From: Vibrio mangrovi
Lineage (GTDB): Bacteria > Pseudomonadota > Gammaproteobacteria > Enterobacterales > Vibrionaceae
DNA: 64,000 nt
NCBI RefSeq assembly: GCF_024346955.1
Contig: NZ_AP024883.1
Location: forward strand, 1,736,001 to 1,800,000
Reading direction: 5' to 3'
The notes beneath the pieces were generated by a model, which saw nothing but the letters and a program-made list of their open reading frames with translations, was not told the origin of the DNA and made no database searches. Shown here one piece after another: positions 42,818-51,091 of the stretch; within the stretch, counting starts at the first letter, position 1, and every line of letters starts with the position of its first letter. Made by a program: the position numbers and the translations under genes.

Positions 42818-44547
42818 TGTATCTTGAGCATATGGAAGAACTGAATGAAACCCTGCTTGAACTACGCAGAAGCCGGGAACGGGAAATTAGTCTGGCAGAA
42901 GAGAACCGGGTGATTCTGGCAACTTTATCGTCACTGAGTCAGTCGGAAAATAAATATCAGATATTTGATGAGCTCAAAAAAGTGTTAGGCCGCTATATTT
43001 CTTTCAGCGACTTCATCGTTATCTCCAAACCCAAATCGGCAGAGACATTCTCAACTTTTCTGACCACCAATCCAGTGTTTGAACACCGGGACTGGCGCTA
43101 CGGGAATAAATTCCGGCGAGTTCTGGATGGTGAATGTATTCTGCTATTCCAGCCCGATTCTCTGACTGAATTCAGCTTTTTGAGTGAACCACTCAGACAG
43201 AGCATATGCATGGCACTCATGATTGGGATCAGAGCTCAGGCCAGTGACTCGGTTTTGTTGCTTCTCGGCTCGGAAAAGGGGCAGTTTAATATTGAGACCA
43301 AATCAACATTGCTTCGCTTCCGTCCACTTATAGAACGAGCGATTAGTGATATTGAACATAAAGAAGCACTGCAAAATATTGTTGATCAAAGAACTAAAGA
43401 GTTGCAGGAAGCCCGCCAGATTGCGGAACAGGCCAACGAAACCAAATCCCAGTTTTTAGCCATGATGAGTCATGAACTGAGAACCCCTTTAAATGCCGTC
43501 ATCGGGATGATTGACATCCTGCAGCAGGATTCTGATGACTATCAGAGTGATCTGTTGGCAAGAATGGGGCATTCAGCCGAGTTACTGCATGCAATTATCG
43601 GAGATATCCTGGATATCAGTCAGATAGAGTCAGGGCATTTTAAACTCAATCGTCAATGGACCAATTTAAACGAACGTCTGACAGACTCTCTGGAACATTT
43701 TCAGCACACTGCCCGGCAAAAGAATCTGACATTTCATGTTTCAGTTCAGGTTTGCCACCGGTACGAATATTTTGTCGATCCGGTGCGGATCATGCAGATT
43801 ATTTTTAATCTGATTGGTAATGCGATTAAATTCACCGATGAAGGGGATGTCCGCGTTGAACTGATGACTTCAGCAGACCAACTGACTATTGTCGTTGCCG
43901 ATACCGGCATTGGTATCAAACCAGAGAAGATCCATCAGTTGTTTACACCTTTTATTCAGGCTGACAATACCACAACCCGGAATTATGGCGGAACAGGTCT
44001 GGGGCTGGCTATCACCAAACATCTTGTTGAGCTTATGGGAGGCAGGATTCAGGTCGATAGTGTATTGGGGAAAGGGACGACTTTTCATGTAAGCCTGCCA
44101 CTGTTGTTAAAGAAACCGTTTGTTGTCTCTGAGTATGTTGCTCAGGTGGTTTCTCCAATCTCTGGGAAACCGGCAACCCGGAAAAAGATATTGGTGGTTG
44201 AAGATACAAAGACAAACCAGATGGTAATTCAGGTTCTGTTAGAACGATTAGGTTACAATGTCACAATTGCCGGGAACGGGCAGGAATTTCTGGAAGTAAT
44301 CGCGAAGAGTAGCGATTTTGATCTCATATTGATGGATATATCCATGCCGGTCATGGACGGTATTGAGGCAACGAAGAGACTACGTCATCACAATATTCTG
44401 ACTCCGGTAATTGCACTGACCGCACACTCAACACCGGAAGATAAAGAAAAATGTCTTCAGGCTGGTATGGACGACTTTATTGTCAAACCGATCAGAAAGC
44501 ATCATATTCAGTCTATTGTGAATAAGTATCTGGATGAAAACAGATAA
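42814..44547 (+). CDS. Hybrid histidine kinase partnered with FIST protein
   Basis: 577 residues, no membrane span. An N-terminal coiled coil and a GAF-like region (about 40-180) are followed by a second coiled coil, a HisKA domain with MMSHELRTPLNAVIG (His at about 220) and a HATPase domain (NLIGNAIKFTDEG, VADTGIGIKPEKI, YGGTGLGLAI). A C-terminal receiver domain follows with the phospho-acceptor Asp in LILMDISMPVMDGIE and a KP switch in DFIVKPIRK. It probably receives its signal from the FIST protein, with which it overlaps by four bases. No output regulator is encoded beside it. Confidence 0.92.
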   Translation: MMYLEHMEELNETLLELRRSREREISLAEENRVILATLSSLSQSENKYQIFDELKKVLGRYISFSDFIVISKPKSAETFSTFLTTNPVFEHRDWRYGNKFRRVLDGECILLFQPDSLTEFSFLSEPLRQSICMALMIGIRAQASDSVLLLLGSEKGQFNIETKSTLLRFRPLIERAISDIEHKEALQNIVDQRTKELQEARQIAEQANETKSQFLAMMSHELRTPLNAVIGMIDILQQDSDDYQSDLLARMGHSAELLHAIIGDILDISQIESGHFKLNRQWTNLNERLTDSLEHFQHTARQKNLTFHVSVQVCHRYEYFVDPVRIMQIIFNLIGNAIKFTDEGDVRVELMTSADQLTIVVADTGIGIKPEKIHQLFTPFIQADNTTTRNYGGTGLGLAITKHLVELMGGRIQVDSVLGKGTTFHVSLPLLLKKPFVVSEYVAQVVSPISGKPATRKKILVVEDTKTNQMVIQVLLERLGYNVTIAGNGQEFLEVIAKSSDFDLILMDISMPVMDGIEATKRLRHHNILTPVIALTAHSTPEDKEKCLQAGMDDFIVKPIRKHHIQSIVNKYLDENR

Positions 44548-44606
44548 CTAGTTTTACAGGGAACATTTCATTCATACATGCCGGGTATGGCAAATGACAT
44601 AAAATA

Positions 44607-44629
44607 ATGCCGGTAATATTTACCGGCAT
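44607..44629. terminator. 10-bp inverted repeat between kinase and propeller gene
   Basis: ATGCCGGTAA (44607-44616) and TTACCGGCAT (44620-44629) with a three-base loop, between convergent genes. On the minus strand it is followed by TATTTTAT, so it more likely ends the propeller transcript. Confidence 0.65.
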
Positions 44630-44643
44630 GAAGATTAGAATCG

Positions 44644-46227
44644 TTACTTGTCACTTGATGTCAGCTCAAATGGAAGGTGGTTATCCATAAAATCTACCGA
44701 TAGCGACTCAGGTGTGTACTGGCAGATCTCCGATACCGGAGTCAAAGTTCCGCTCCAGCCGTATAATTGGCTGAAAGAAATCGTATATCCCCAGTTTTGT
44801 TGCTGCTTGTCGGACAGTTCAGCAAATTTCATCTCAGGATCAATACATTCACTATCATATGATATGTCCACATAAGCCTCTACATAGTAAGGTTGTTCAA
44901 GGACCATGTCATTCAGAGATGTATCACGAATCACGGGATCGATCTCTTCTTTCTGAGAGACAACATCCCTGACTTTTGCTTGCAGCGTACCGGACCAGAA
45001 TAACGGTACATCAAGAGTATACTTTCCGTCTTTATTGGTCTGGGATTGTCCCAGATAGCCATATATTGTTGCACCTTTTACCGGTAGAAAATCCTGAGTC
45101 AGAACCTGACCGGACAGAGTCATAGTCGGGAATGCATATGTGTATAAGAAAGAGTTTTGGGCACCGACGAGCAATGTGCCCTGATTGAAGCTAAATGAAT
45201 AACCAAAAAGATAATTGGATGCTTCTCCTTCCAGTACATCACTGTATTGCCACTTTCCTTGCCTGTCTAAATCGAACCGATAGATTTTTTTGAGTTCATC
45301 GTCTCCAACCAGCAATGTTGTGCCATCCAGCTCTACTTTGTGACCAAAATGTCCCTCTGCAGAATCGATATCGGATTGGTAGATCATCTGGCTATAAGTC
45401 CACATCGGATTGAAATGGTTCCGGGTATAAATACGAACATAGGCGGAACCTTTCATATAGCTGCTGATCGCCAGAACGTGGTGGTTGACATCAAAAGAAA
45501 AAGAGAATTTCTCATTGACATTGGGGTCTTGTGTTGCAGGAGCTTCAATAACCTGGTGTCTTTTCCATTGCCCTTTGATCTGTTTAAACACAAAAAGCCG
45601 ATCGGCTCCTGAGTCACTGATATAAAGTTCATTTCCTACCCGATGCATGGTCATGCCGAAAGACTGCCAGTTGGAACGGGGAAGCTCTTCAGCGCTGAGA
45701 GTTGAATTTAGTTCCCAGTGGCCACTACGTTGTGTATAAAGATAAACAAGTTGTTTGCTTATGTCTGCAACGGCAATAAGATGATCATCAACATAAACGG
45801 AGTCACCGTACCCCTGGCTTTCACTCTCTGCTGGTGGGGTTATTGTTGCTTCTTGGTGCCAGTCATTCCCGGAACGGCGGAAAACCCATACAGTATTTTG
45901 ACGAACAGAGCTGATTACAATCAGATGATTACTGATCCCAACATGGTTCTGGCCAGAAAAACTATCTCCCTGAACTGGTAACACCGGCCCTCGGTGCCAT
46001 ATACCATGCTGTTTATAGATTACCTGGTTACCTATCATTCCAACATTCCGATAGAGTGCAGTTCCGGCATTCGCACCATTAATACCATCAATTGATTGTT
46101 TACGACTGAGATCCGGGAGCAGTATATGCGCAGATGAAATCCCGGAAAATAAGATGAAGGAAAGAGTTATCCAGTATGGGAATAAAGACGATCGGATACT
46201 TGTTATTTTTCTATAAATAAGAGTCAT
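44644..46227 (-). CDS. Secreted beta-propeller protein, paralogue A
   Basis: 527 residues from the ATG at 46227 (MTLIYRKITS); the frame opens 31 codons earlier but those do not fit. A signal peptide ends near GISSAH (about residue 33). Five to seven FG-GAP-like propeller repeats follow (GYGDSVYVDDHLIAVADI, FGMTMHRVGNELYISDSG, FGHKVELDGTTLLVGDDE, FGYSFSFNQGTLLVGAQN). Then comes a carboxypeptidase-regulatory-like beta domain (TLSGQVLTQDFLPVKGATIY, GKYTLDVPLFWSGTL) and a C-terminal domain with the cysteines SECIDPEMKF and EICQYTPE. The function is unknown; a binding role at the surface or in the periplasm is inferred. It is a tandem duplicate of the next gene. Confidence 0.8.
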   Translation of the reverse strand: MTLIYRKITSIRSSLFPYWITLSFILFSGISSAHILLPDLSRKQSIDGINGANAGTALYRNVGMIGNQVIYKQHGIWHRGPVLPVQGDSFSGQNHVGISNHLIVISSVRQNTVWVFRRSGNDWHQEATITPPAESESQGYGDSVYVDDHLIAVADISKQLVYLYTQRSGHWELNSTLSAEELPRSNWQSFGMTMHRVGNELYISDSGADRLFVFKQIKGQWKRHQVIEAPATQDPNVNEKFSFSFDVNHHVLAISSYMKGSAYVRIYTRNHFNPMWTYSQMIYQSDIDSAEGHFGHKVELDGTTLLVGDDELKKIYRFDLDRQGKWQYSDVLEGEASNYLFGYSFSFNQGTLLVGAQNSFLYTYAFPTMTLSGQVLTQDFLPVKGATIYGYLGQSQTNKDGKYTLDVPLFWSGTLQAKVRDVVSQKEEIDPVIRDTSLNDMVLEQPYYVEAYVDISYDSECIDPEMKFAELSDKQQQNWGYTISFSQLYGWSGTLTPVSEICQYTPESLSVDFMDNHLPFELTSSDK

Positions 46228-46530
46228 ATAACCATAATCCTTTAAAAGTGTACGATGAAATATTTGTATAAAAAACACACAATCGATTGGCAGCCTATAT
46301 GCATATGATAAATAAATCAATTAAAAGTAATTCGATTGAGATTTTGTTTCCATGTATGTGTGAGAGATATGATGAACTGCATGCACTTATTGCATCCAGT
46401 TCTCCTTAATTACTTGAATTGAAGATATTTAATTAGTTTTATTCAGGACGAATGAGAGAATAAGTACGCTGTTTCTTCGGCTGCCGTTTTATTCAACTGA
46501 GAAGTGATTATTCTTGTGGTTAGAATAGTA
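46228..46530. other. Promoter region of propeller A
   Basis: AT-rich space between the two paralogues. Just upstream of the start, the minus strand reads AAAGGATTATGGTTAT, similar to the leader of the second copy (AAAGGATCATGATCAT), so the leader was duplicated with the gene. Nothing else is recognised. Confidence 0.5.
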
Positions 46531-46567
46531 GAAATTCATGTCGGCAAATATTGCCAACATGAATTTC
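46531..46567 (-). terminator. 17-bp inverted repeat after propeller B
   Basis: GAAATTCATGTCGGCAA (46531-46547) pairs with TTGCCAACATGAATTTC (46551-46567) with one mismatch and a three-base loop, nine bases downstream of the gene's stop. Likely terminator or mRNA-protecting hairpin. Confidence 0.65.
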
Positions 46568-46575
46568 TGAGTCTG

Positions 46576-48150
46576 TTATTTGTTACTGGCTGTCAATTGA
46601 AAGAAAAGACCGGTATCCATAAAATCTACTGATAAAGATTCTGGCGTGTACTGACAGATCTCCGAGACTGGAGTCAAAGTCCCGCTCCAGCCATATAACG
46701 TATGGATAGAAATCAAATACCCTGAGTTACGTTGTTGTTCATCGGACAACTCGGCAAATTTCATTTCAGGATCGATACATCCTCTTCTGCCACCTGTAAT
46801 GGCCACATGTGCATCAACATAGTAAGGTTGCTCAAACACCATATCATTCAGAGAAGTATCACGGAACACTGGATGGAGTTCTTCTTCCTGAGAGAAAATA
46901 TCCTGGATTTTTGCACGCAGAGTACCGAACCAGAATAATGGTACATCGAGAGAATACTCTCCATATTCATTGGTTTGAGGCTGTCCCAGATAACCATATA
47001 TAGTTGCGCCTTTAACCGGTAGAAAATCCTGAGTCAGAACCCGTCCTGACAGAGTCACAGTCGGAAATATATGAGTGTATAAGACGGAATTTTTTGCACC
47101 GATGAGCAATGTACCCCGGCTAAAGCCAAATGAGTAACCAAAATCCGAGTTAGACGCTTCTCCCTCTAACACATCGCTGTATTGCCAGTGTCCCTGCAAA
47201 TTCAAATCAAAACGATAGATTTTTTTGAGCTCATCATCTCCGATCAGTAATGTTGTACCATCCAGTTCTACATCGTGACCAAAATATCCCTGATCAGAGT
47301 CGATATCGGACTGATAGATCGTTTGAGTATGAGTCCAGGGCTGTTTGAAATGGCTCCGGGTATAAATACGCACATAGCCAGAGCCCATCATATAACTGCT
47401 GACTGCAAGAACATGACGACTGACGTCAAAACCAAAAGAGAATTTCTGGTTAATATTCGGATCTTCTGCCGCAGGGGCTTCAATGATCTGACTTCTTTGC
47501 CACTGCCCATGTTCTTTCCTGAATATCAGAAGTCGGTCCGCTCCGGAATCACTAATGTAGAGTTCATTGTTGACGCGTCGCATTGTGATACCAAAAGACT
47601 CCCAGCCGGAGCGGGGAAGTTCTTCAGCACTGAGGGTTGAATCCAGCTCCCAGTTATCGCCATGTTTTGTATAAAGATAAACAAGTTGCTTGCGTACATC
47701 GGCGACAGCGATGAGATGATCATCGACATAAACAGATTCACCATAGCCTGAACTTCCGTTATCTGCGGGGGGAGTTAGTGTTGCTTCCTGATACCAATTA
47801 TTTTCTGAACGGCGAAAAACCCATACGGTATGCTGGCTTCGGGAACCGATTACAATCAGCCGCTTACTGACACCGACATGCCGGTTAGAATAACTCTTTC
47901 CTTTCACTGGTAATACCGGACCACGTTGCCATATACCATGCTGTTTATAGATCACCTGATTTTCAATCACTCCGACGTCACGATAGAGAGCTGCTGCTCC
48001 CGATACGCCGTCAATAGGCTGCTTACCGCTAAGATCCGGAAGCAGAATCTGTGCGGATGAAGCTCCAGACAGAAAAAGGACACAAAGTGTTAGCCACTGT
48101 TGTAATAGTGGTATTCGAATGCCGGTTATTTCTTTATTGATGAGTGTCAT
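46576..48150 (-). CDS. Secreted beta-propeller protein, paralogue B
   Basis: 524 residues from the ATG at 48150 (MTLINKEITG), with AAAGGA upstream. It has the same architecture as paralogue A along its full length, with roughly three quarters of residues identical by eye: a signal peptide ending near GASSAQ, propeller repeats, the LSGRVLTQDFLPVKGATIYG domain and a C-terminal domain with CIDPEMKFAELSDEQQ and EICQYTPESLSVDFMD. Differences cluster in loops and in the last 60 residues. Function unknown. It is divergent from the acid phosphatase gene. Confidence 0.8.
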   Translation of the reverse strand: MTLINKEITGIRIPLLQQWLTLCVLFLSGASSAQILLPDLSGKQPIDGVSGAAALYRDVGVIENQVIYKQHGIWQRGPVLPVKGKSYSNRHVGVSKRLIVIGSRSQHTVWVFRRSENNWYQEATLTPPADNGSSGYGESVYVDDHLIAVADVRKQLVYLYTKHGDNWELDSTLSAEELPRSGWESFGITMRRVNNELYISDSGADRLLIFRKEHGQWQRSQIIEAPAAEDPNINQKFSFGFDVSRHVLAVSSYMMGSGYVRIYTRSHFKQPWTHTQTIYQSDIDSDQGYFGHDVELDGTTLLIGDDELKKIYRFDLNLQGHWQYSDVLEGEASNSDFGYSFGFSRGTLLIGAKNSVLYTHIFPTVTLSGRVLTQDFLPVKGATIYGYLGQPQTNEYGEYSLDVPLFWFGTLRAKIQDIFSQEEELHPVFRDTSLNDMVFEQPYYVDAHVAITGGRRGCIDPEMKFAELSDEQQRNSGYLISIHTLYGWSGTLTPVSEICQYTPESLSVDFMDTGLFFQLTASNK

Positions 48151-48354
48151 ATGATCATGATCCTTTAGAAGTTTTATAATGGATGTGTTGTACATAACAC
48201 ATAAGAACGGCTAATAATCTATCTGTAGATATTCAACAAAACAATTAAAGGCAGTAATGATGGGATCTTGTTTCCATATATGCACTAGCATGATGACAAT
48301 CCCATTTATTTGTAATTAATTTAGTATTTAAATCATAATGTTAAGGTTATTCAT

Positions 48355-49086
48355 ATGATGCAAAGCATACAGAAAAATAAGAGCGAACTCATAGGCGTAC
48401 TGACACTGGTCACAAGTTGTCTGATTTTTTCAGTTCAGGCCGACCCGAAAATGCCGGGTACAGAACCAGGATTGAGTAGTGTTGATATGATCAAGCAAAG
48501 CCAGTCCGGCCCTTTGAAATGGGTTTCCGTCGATGAACTACGGCAAGAGCTTGGCAAAAAGCCACCGATGGCGGTCGGTTTTGATATTGATGATACGGTT
48601 TTATTCAGTTCTCCGGGTTTTTATCATGGTAAAGCCGTTTTTTCACCGAACGGGTATAGCTATCTGAAAAACCAGAAATTCTGGGACAAAATGAATTGTG
48701 AGTGGGAGGTTTTCAGTATGCCGAAAACCAGCGCCAAAGCATTGATCGCAATGCATCAGGCTCGGGGAGATGATATTTATTTTATTACGGGGAGAACCGG
48801 CTCTGCGTGTGAAATAACTACAGATTATATTCAGAAAACTTTTTCTATTCAGAATATGCACCCGGTTATTTTTGCCGGTTCAAGCCGAACGGAATATACC
48901 AAAACAGCCTATATCAAACAGCATCAGATAAAAATCTACTACGGCGATTCCGATGGTGACATCATTTCTGCCCGTCAGGGCGGAGCCGAGGGCATTCGGG
49001 TGATTCGATCTGCGAATTCAAGTTATCAGCCGGTGCCAAAAAACGGAATTTACGGAGAAAGAATCGTCAGAGATTCACAATATTAG
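48355..49086 (+). CDS. aphA: AphA, class B periplasmic acid phosphatase
   Basis: 243 residues with a signal peptide (cleavage after SVQA near residue 30). It is a HAD-type non-specific phosphatase and phosphotransferase requiring magnesium. Motif I is FDIDDTVLFSSPGF with both catalytic aspartates; motif II lies in FITGRTGS; motif III with the lysine lies in TEYTKTAYIKQH; motif IV is YYGDSDGDIISA. It scavenges phosphate from nucleotides in the periplasm. The ATG at 48358 is an equal alternative. It is a single gene. Confidence 0.93.
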   Translation: MMQSIQKNKSELIGVLTLVTSCLIFSVQADPKMPGTEPGLSSVDMIKQSQSGPLKWVSVDELRQELGKKPPMAVGFDIDDTVLFSSPGFYHGKAVFSPNGYSYLKNQKFWDKMNCEWEVFSMPKTSAKALIAMHQARGDDIYFITGRTGSACEITTDYIQKTFSIQNMHPVIFAGSSRTEYTKTAYIKQHQIKIYYGDSDGDIISARQGGAEGIRVIRSANSSYQPVPKNGIYGERIVRDSQY

Positions 49087-49490
49087 TCTATTTTTCCATT
49101 TCAGGCGCGGGTGATACCCGCGTCAACGAATATACCGGGTTGTTTTCACAACTGACTCAAAACCTTCAGAAATCTGTAAAGCTGCCAAGGCAGACCATCT
49201 GAGAGCCATAGCTCGTCATCACCGCCTGACATATTTATGCAACAAATGTTTATTTGACAATAATAAACAATTTTCATATTACTATAAGTGTTAAATATAA
49301 TTACTTGATAACAAATTCTAAACATTTATGTGTTGCGCTGATTAAGCAATACCTGAAGCCGCAGGGACCGTTGTTTCTTCCGTGTTGCAGGAAAACCTGT
49401 CAACTCAAACCTAGACCAGCTATGGGATATAGCACCAGATATCGAGGCTAGGAAGTATCCGGAATAGCTTGAATCAACGCAGGAGGCGTT
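49087..49490. other. Intergenic region before the cytochrome-type gene
   Basis: 404 bases. A GC-rich hairpin CGCGGGT/ACCCGCG (49106-49122) may end aphA. At 49254 TTGACA is followed, 17 bases on, by TATTAC (49277-49282), a fair sigma-70 promoter for the downstream operon, leaving a leader of about 200 bases. No RNA family is recognised in that leader. Confidence 0.5.
49254..49282 (+). promoter_or_regulatory. Candidate sigma-70 promoter of the cytochrome-GH31 operon
   Basis: A perfect -35 TTGACA and a 4/6 -10 TATTAC with 17-base spacing, in the right direction about 210 bases before the start codon. Confidence 0.4.
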
Positions 49491-51071
49491 ATGAAGTATT
49501 CTCTCTCCATCCATCATCTCAATGGGTTATGTCGACTCGCCATTGTACTGAGTATATCCATTTTTTCTCTGGTCAGTGTCGCGAGCAGTAGTGTCTCGGC
49601 AGGTTCCACAAAAACGATGCAGGCAGGTGTATTTCCCTGCATTTCAACGGACGGAACTTATCATTCTTTTAAATATCCCGGTATTACCTCAGGACTGCCG
49701 TGTAATGTTGATACTCAGGCTGTTGCTAAGGCTAAAACTCTGGCACAACAGCAGCGCTACTTCGATATTTACTCCTGGCAAACTTTCATTGCACTGTTCT
49801 GGCCCACGGAAAAAGCTGGTCATCGGCTTGCTCCGGATCTTAACCGAAAAGGGATTCCCCGCTGGAATTACTGGAAAGAAAGTTATCAGGTCTATCTCGC
49901 TGACGGGAGTCAGCCGAAAGGGTGGAACACTCCTTATATTCCTGCCGGAGTCTGTAAAAATCAGAGCGAAGTCGATATGAGCCGTAAGCTTCTGTATCGC
50001 ACCAATAAAATGAACCTGACACATCATGTAACGGTTGCCAATGAGGTCGAACAGGCTTTCACTTACCCGTTAGTTGACCAAAGTGGCAATGTGGTTCGAT
50101 ATGAAGTTCTGATGAATTATGATGAATTTAATTATCTATTAAACAATCAGTTATACAACATTGATGGTCAGGTCGCGTTTGCCAAAGGCGGAAAAAGCGT
50201 TAGCTTTCCAAAAGGGGACAACGACGGCTTAATCACCGGAGCGTTCGAACTGAAACTGGCCTGGAAAGTCCTGACGGACAATGATCCGACCGAGCGTTAT
50301 TACAGTTTTGAAGCAGTTGTTCTGGAAAAAGATGGTAACTGTCGCGAAGTCGATGTCGGTCTGGTGGGAATGCATATCTCTCACAAGACACAAAACAACA
50401 AACAGTGGATTTGGTCTACGTTTGAGCAGGTTGACAATGTCCGGACCAATGGGCTGGATCAGGTGAAATTGCGTAATGGGAAGAAAGCACCGCTTGTTCC
50501 CAGTTTTAATGATCCGTCCTGTCCGTCCTGCCCGGTCAATCAACTGGCATCATACAACGCCAAAGGCCGTCAAATGCCGACTCAAACAACCCGGGTAATT
50601 CCGATCGACAAAAATACCGAAGAACTGAATCGCCAGGTTCAGAAGATGCTGACGAAACATCACTCAGTTTTCCAATATTATGAGTTAGTCGGAACACAGT
50701 GGCCGACTGATGAATCGGCATTACCGGCTAATCCGAATCAGTACAACGCTCCGAATGATCGGGCATTAGAACAAATCGATAATAAACCTGGTGGAAATCC
50801 ATTCCCGGTTTTTCTGATTAATACAACGATGGAAACCTATATGCAAAGAGGCAATCAGGAAGCTCAGTTGCAAATTCAGGGATTTCCATTCAACCAGACG
50901 CCGTCTTTCGGTACAGAAAGTTGTATGGGTTGTCACTATTCAGCCGGGATTTACGTTGATGTAATTGAAGATGGTTACGGGCAGAAACAACCGGTTGCCG
51001 GTCCTGCCACATCCGGGGATTTCAGTTGGCTGCTACAACTGAAAGCACAGTTTCAGACAACACAACCATAA
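49491..51071 (+). CDS. Exported protein with one haem-c site
   Basis: 526 residues; AGGAGG is well placed before the ATG. A signal peptide spans about residues 1-37. One CxxCH motif, CMGCH (about 478-482), lies near the C-terminus in FGTESCMGCHYSAG, so a single covalent haem is expected. The preceding 430 residues (e.g. YFDIYSWQTFIALFWPTE, GIPRWNYWKESYQVYL, GAFELKLAWKVLTDND, VGLVGMHISHKTQN) resemble no enzyme I can name. Other cysteines (PSCPSCP, VCKNQSE) may be structural. It is followed after 20 bases by the GH31 gene and is surely in one operon with it. A periplasmic redox role is inferred from the haem site only. Confidence 0.75.
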   Translation: MKYSLSIHHLNGLCRLAIVLSISIFSLVSVASSSVSAGSTKTMQAGVFPCISTDGTYHSFKYPGITSGLPCNVDTQAVAKAKTLAQQQRYFDIYSWQTFIALFWPTEKAGHRLAPDLNRKGIPRWNYWKESYQVYLADGSQPKGWNTPYIPAGVCKNQSEVDMSRKLLYRTNKMNLTHHVTVANEVEQAFTYPLVDQSGNVVRYEVLMNYDEFNYLLNNQLYNIDGQVAFAKGGKSVSFPKGDNDGLITGAFELKLAWKVLTDNDPTERYYSFEAVVLEKDGNCREVDVGLVGMHISHKTQNNKQWIWSTFEQVDNVRTNGLDQVKLRNGKKAPLVPSFNDPSCPSCPVNQLASYNAKGRQMPTQTTRVIPIDKNTEELNRQVQKMLTKHHSVFQYYELVGTQWPTDESALPANPNQYNAPNDRALEQIDNKPGGNPFPVFLINTTMETYMQRGNQEAQLQIQGFPFNQTPSFGTESCMGCHYSAGIYVDVIEDGYGQKQPVAGPATSGDFSWLLQLKAQFQTTQP

Positions 51072-51091
51072 TGTGAAAAGGAGTTTCCATC

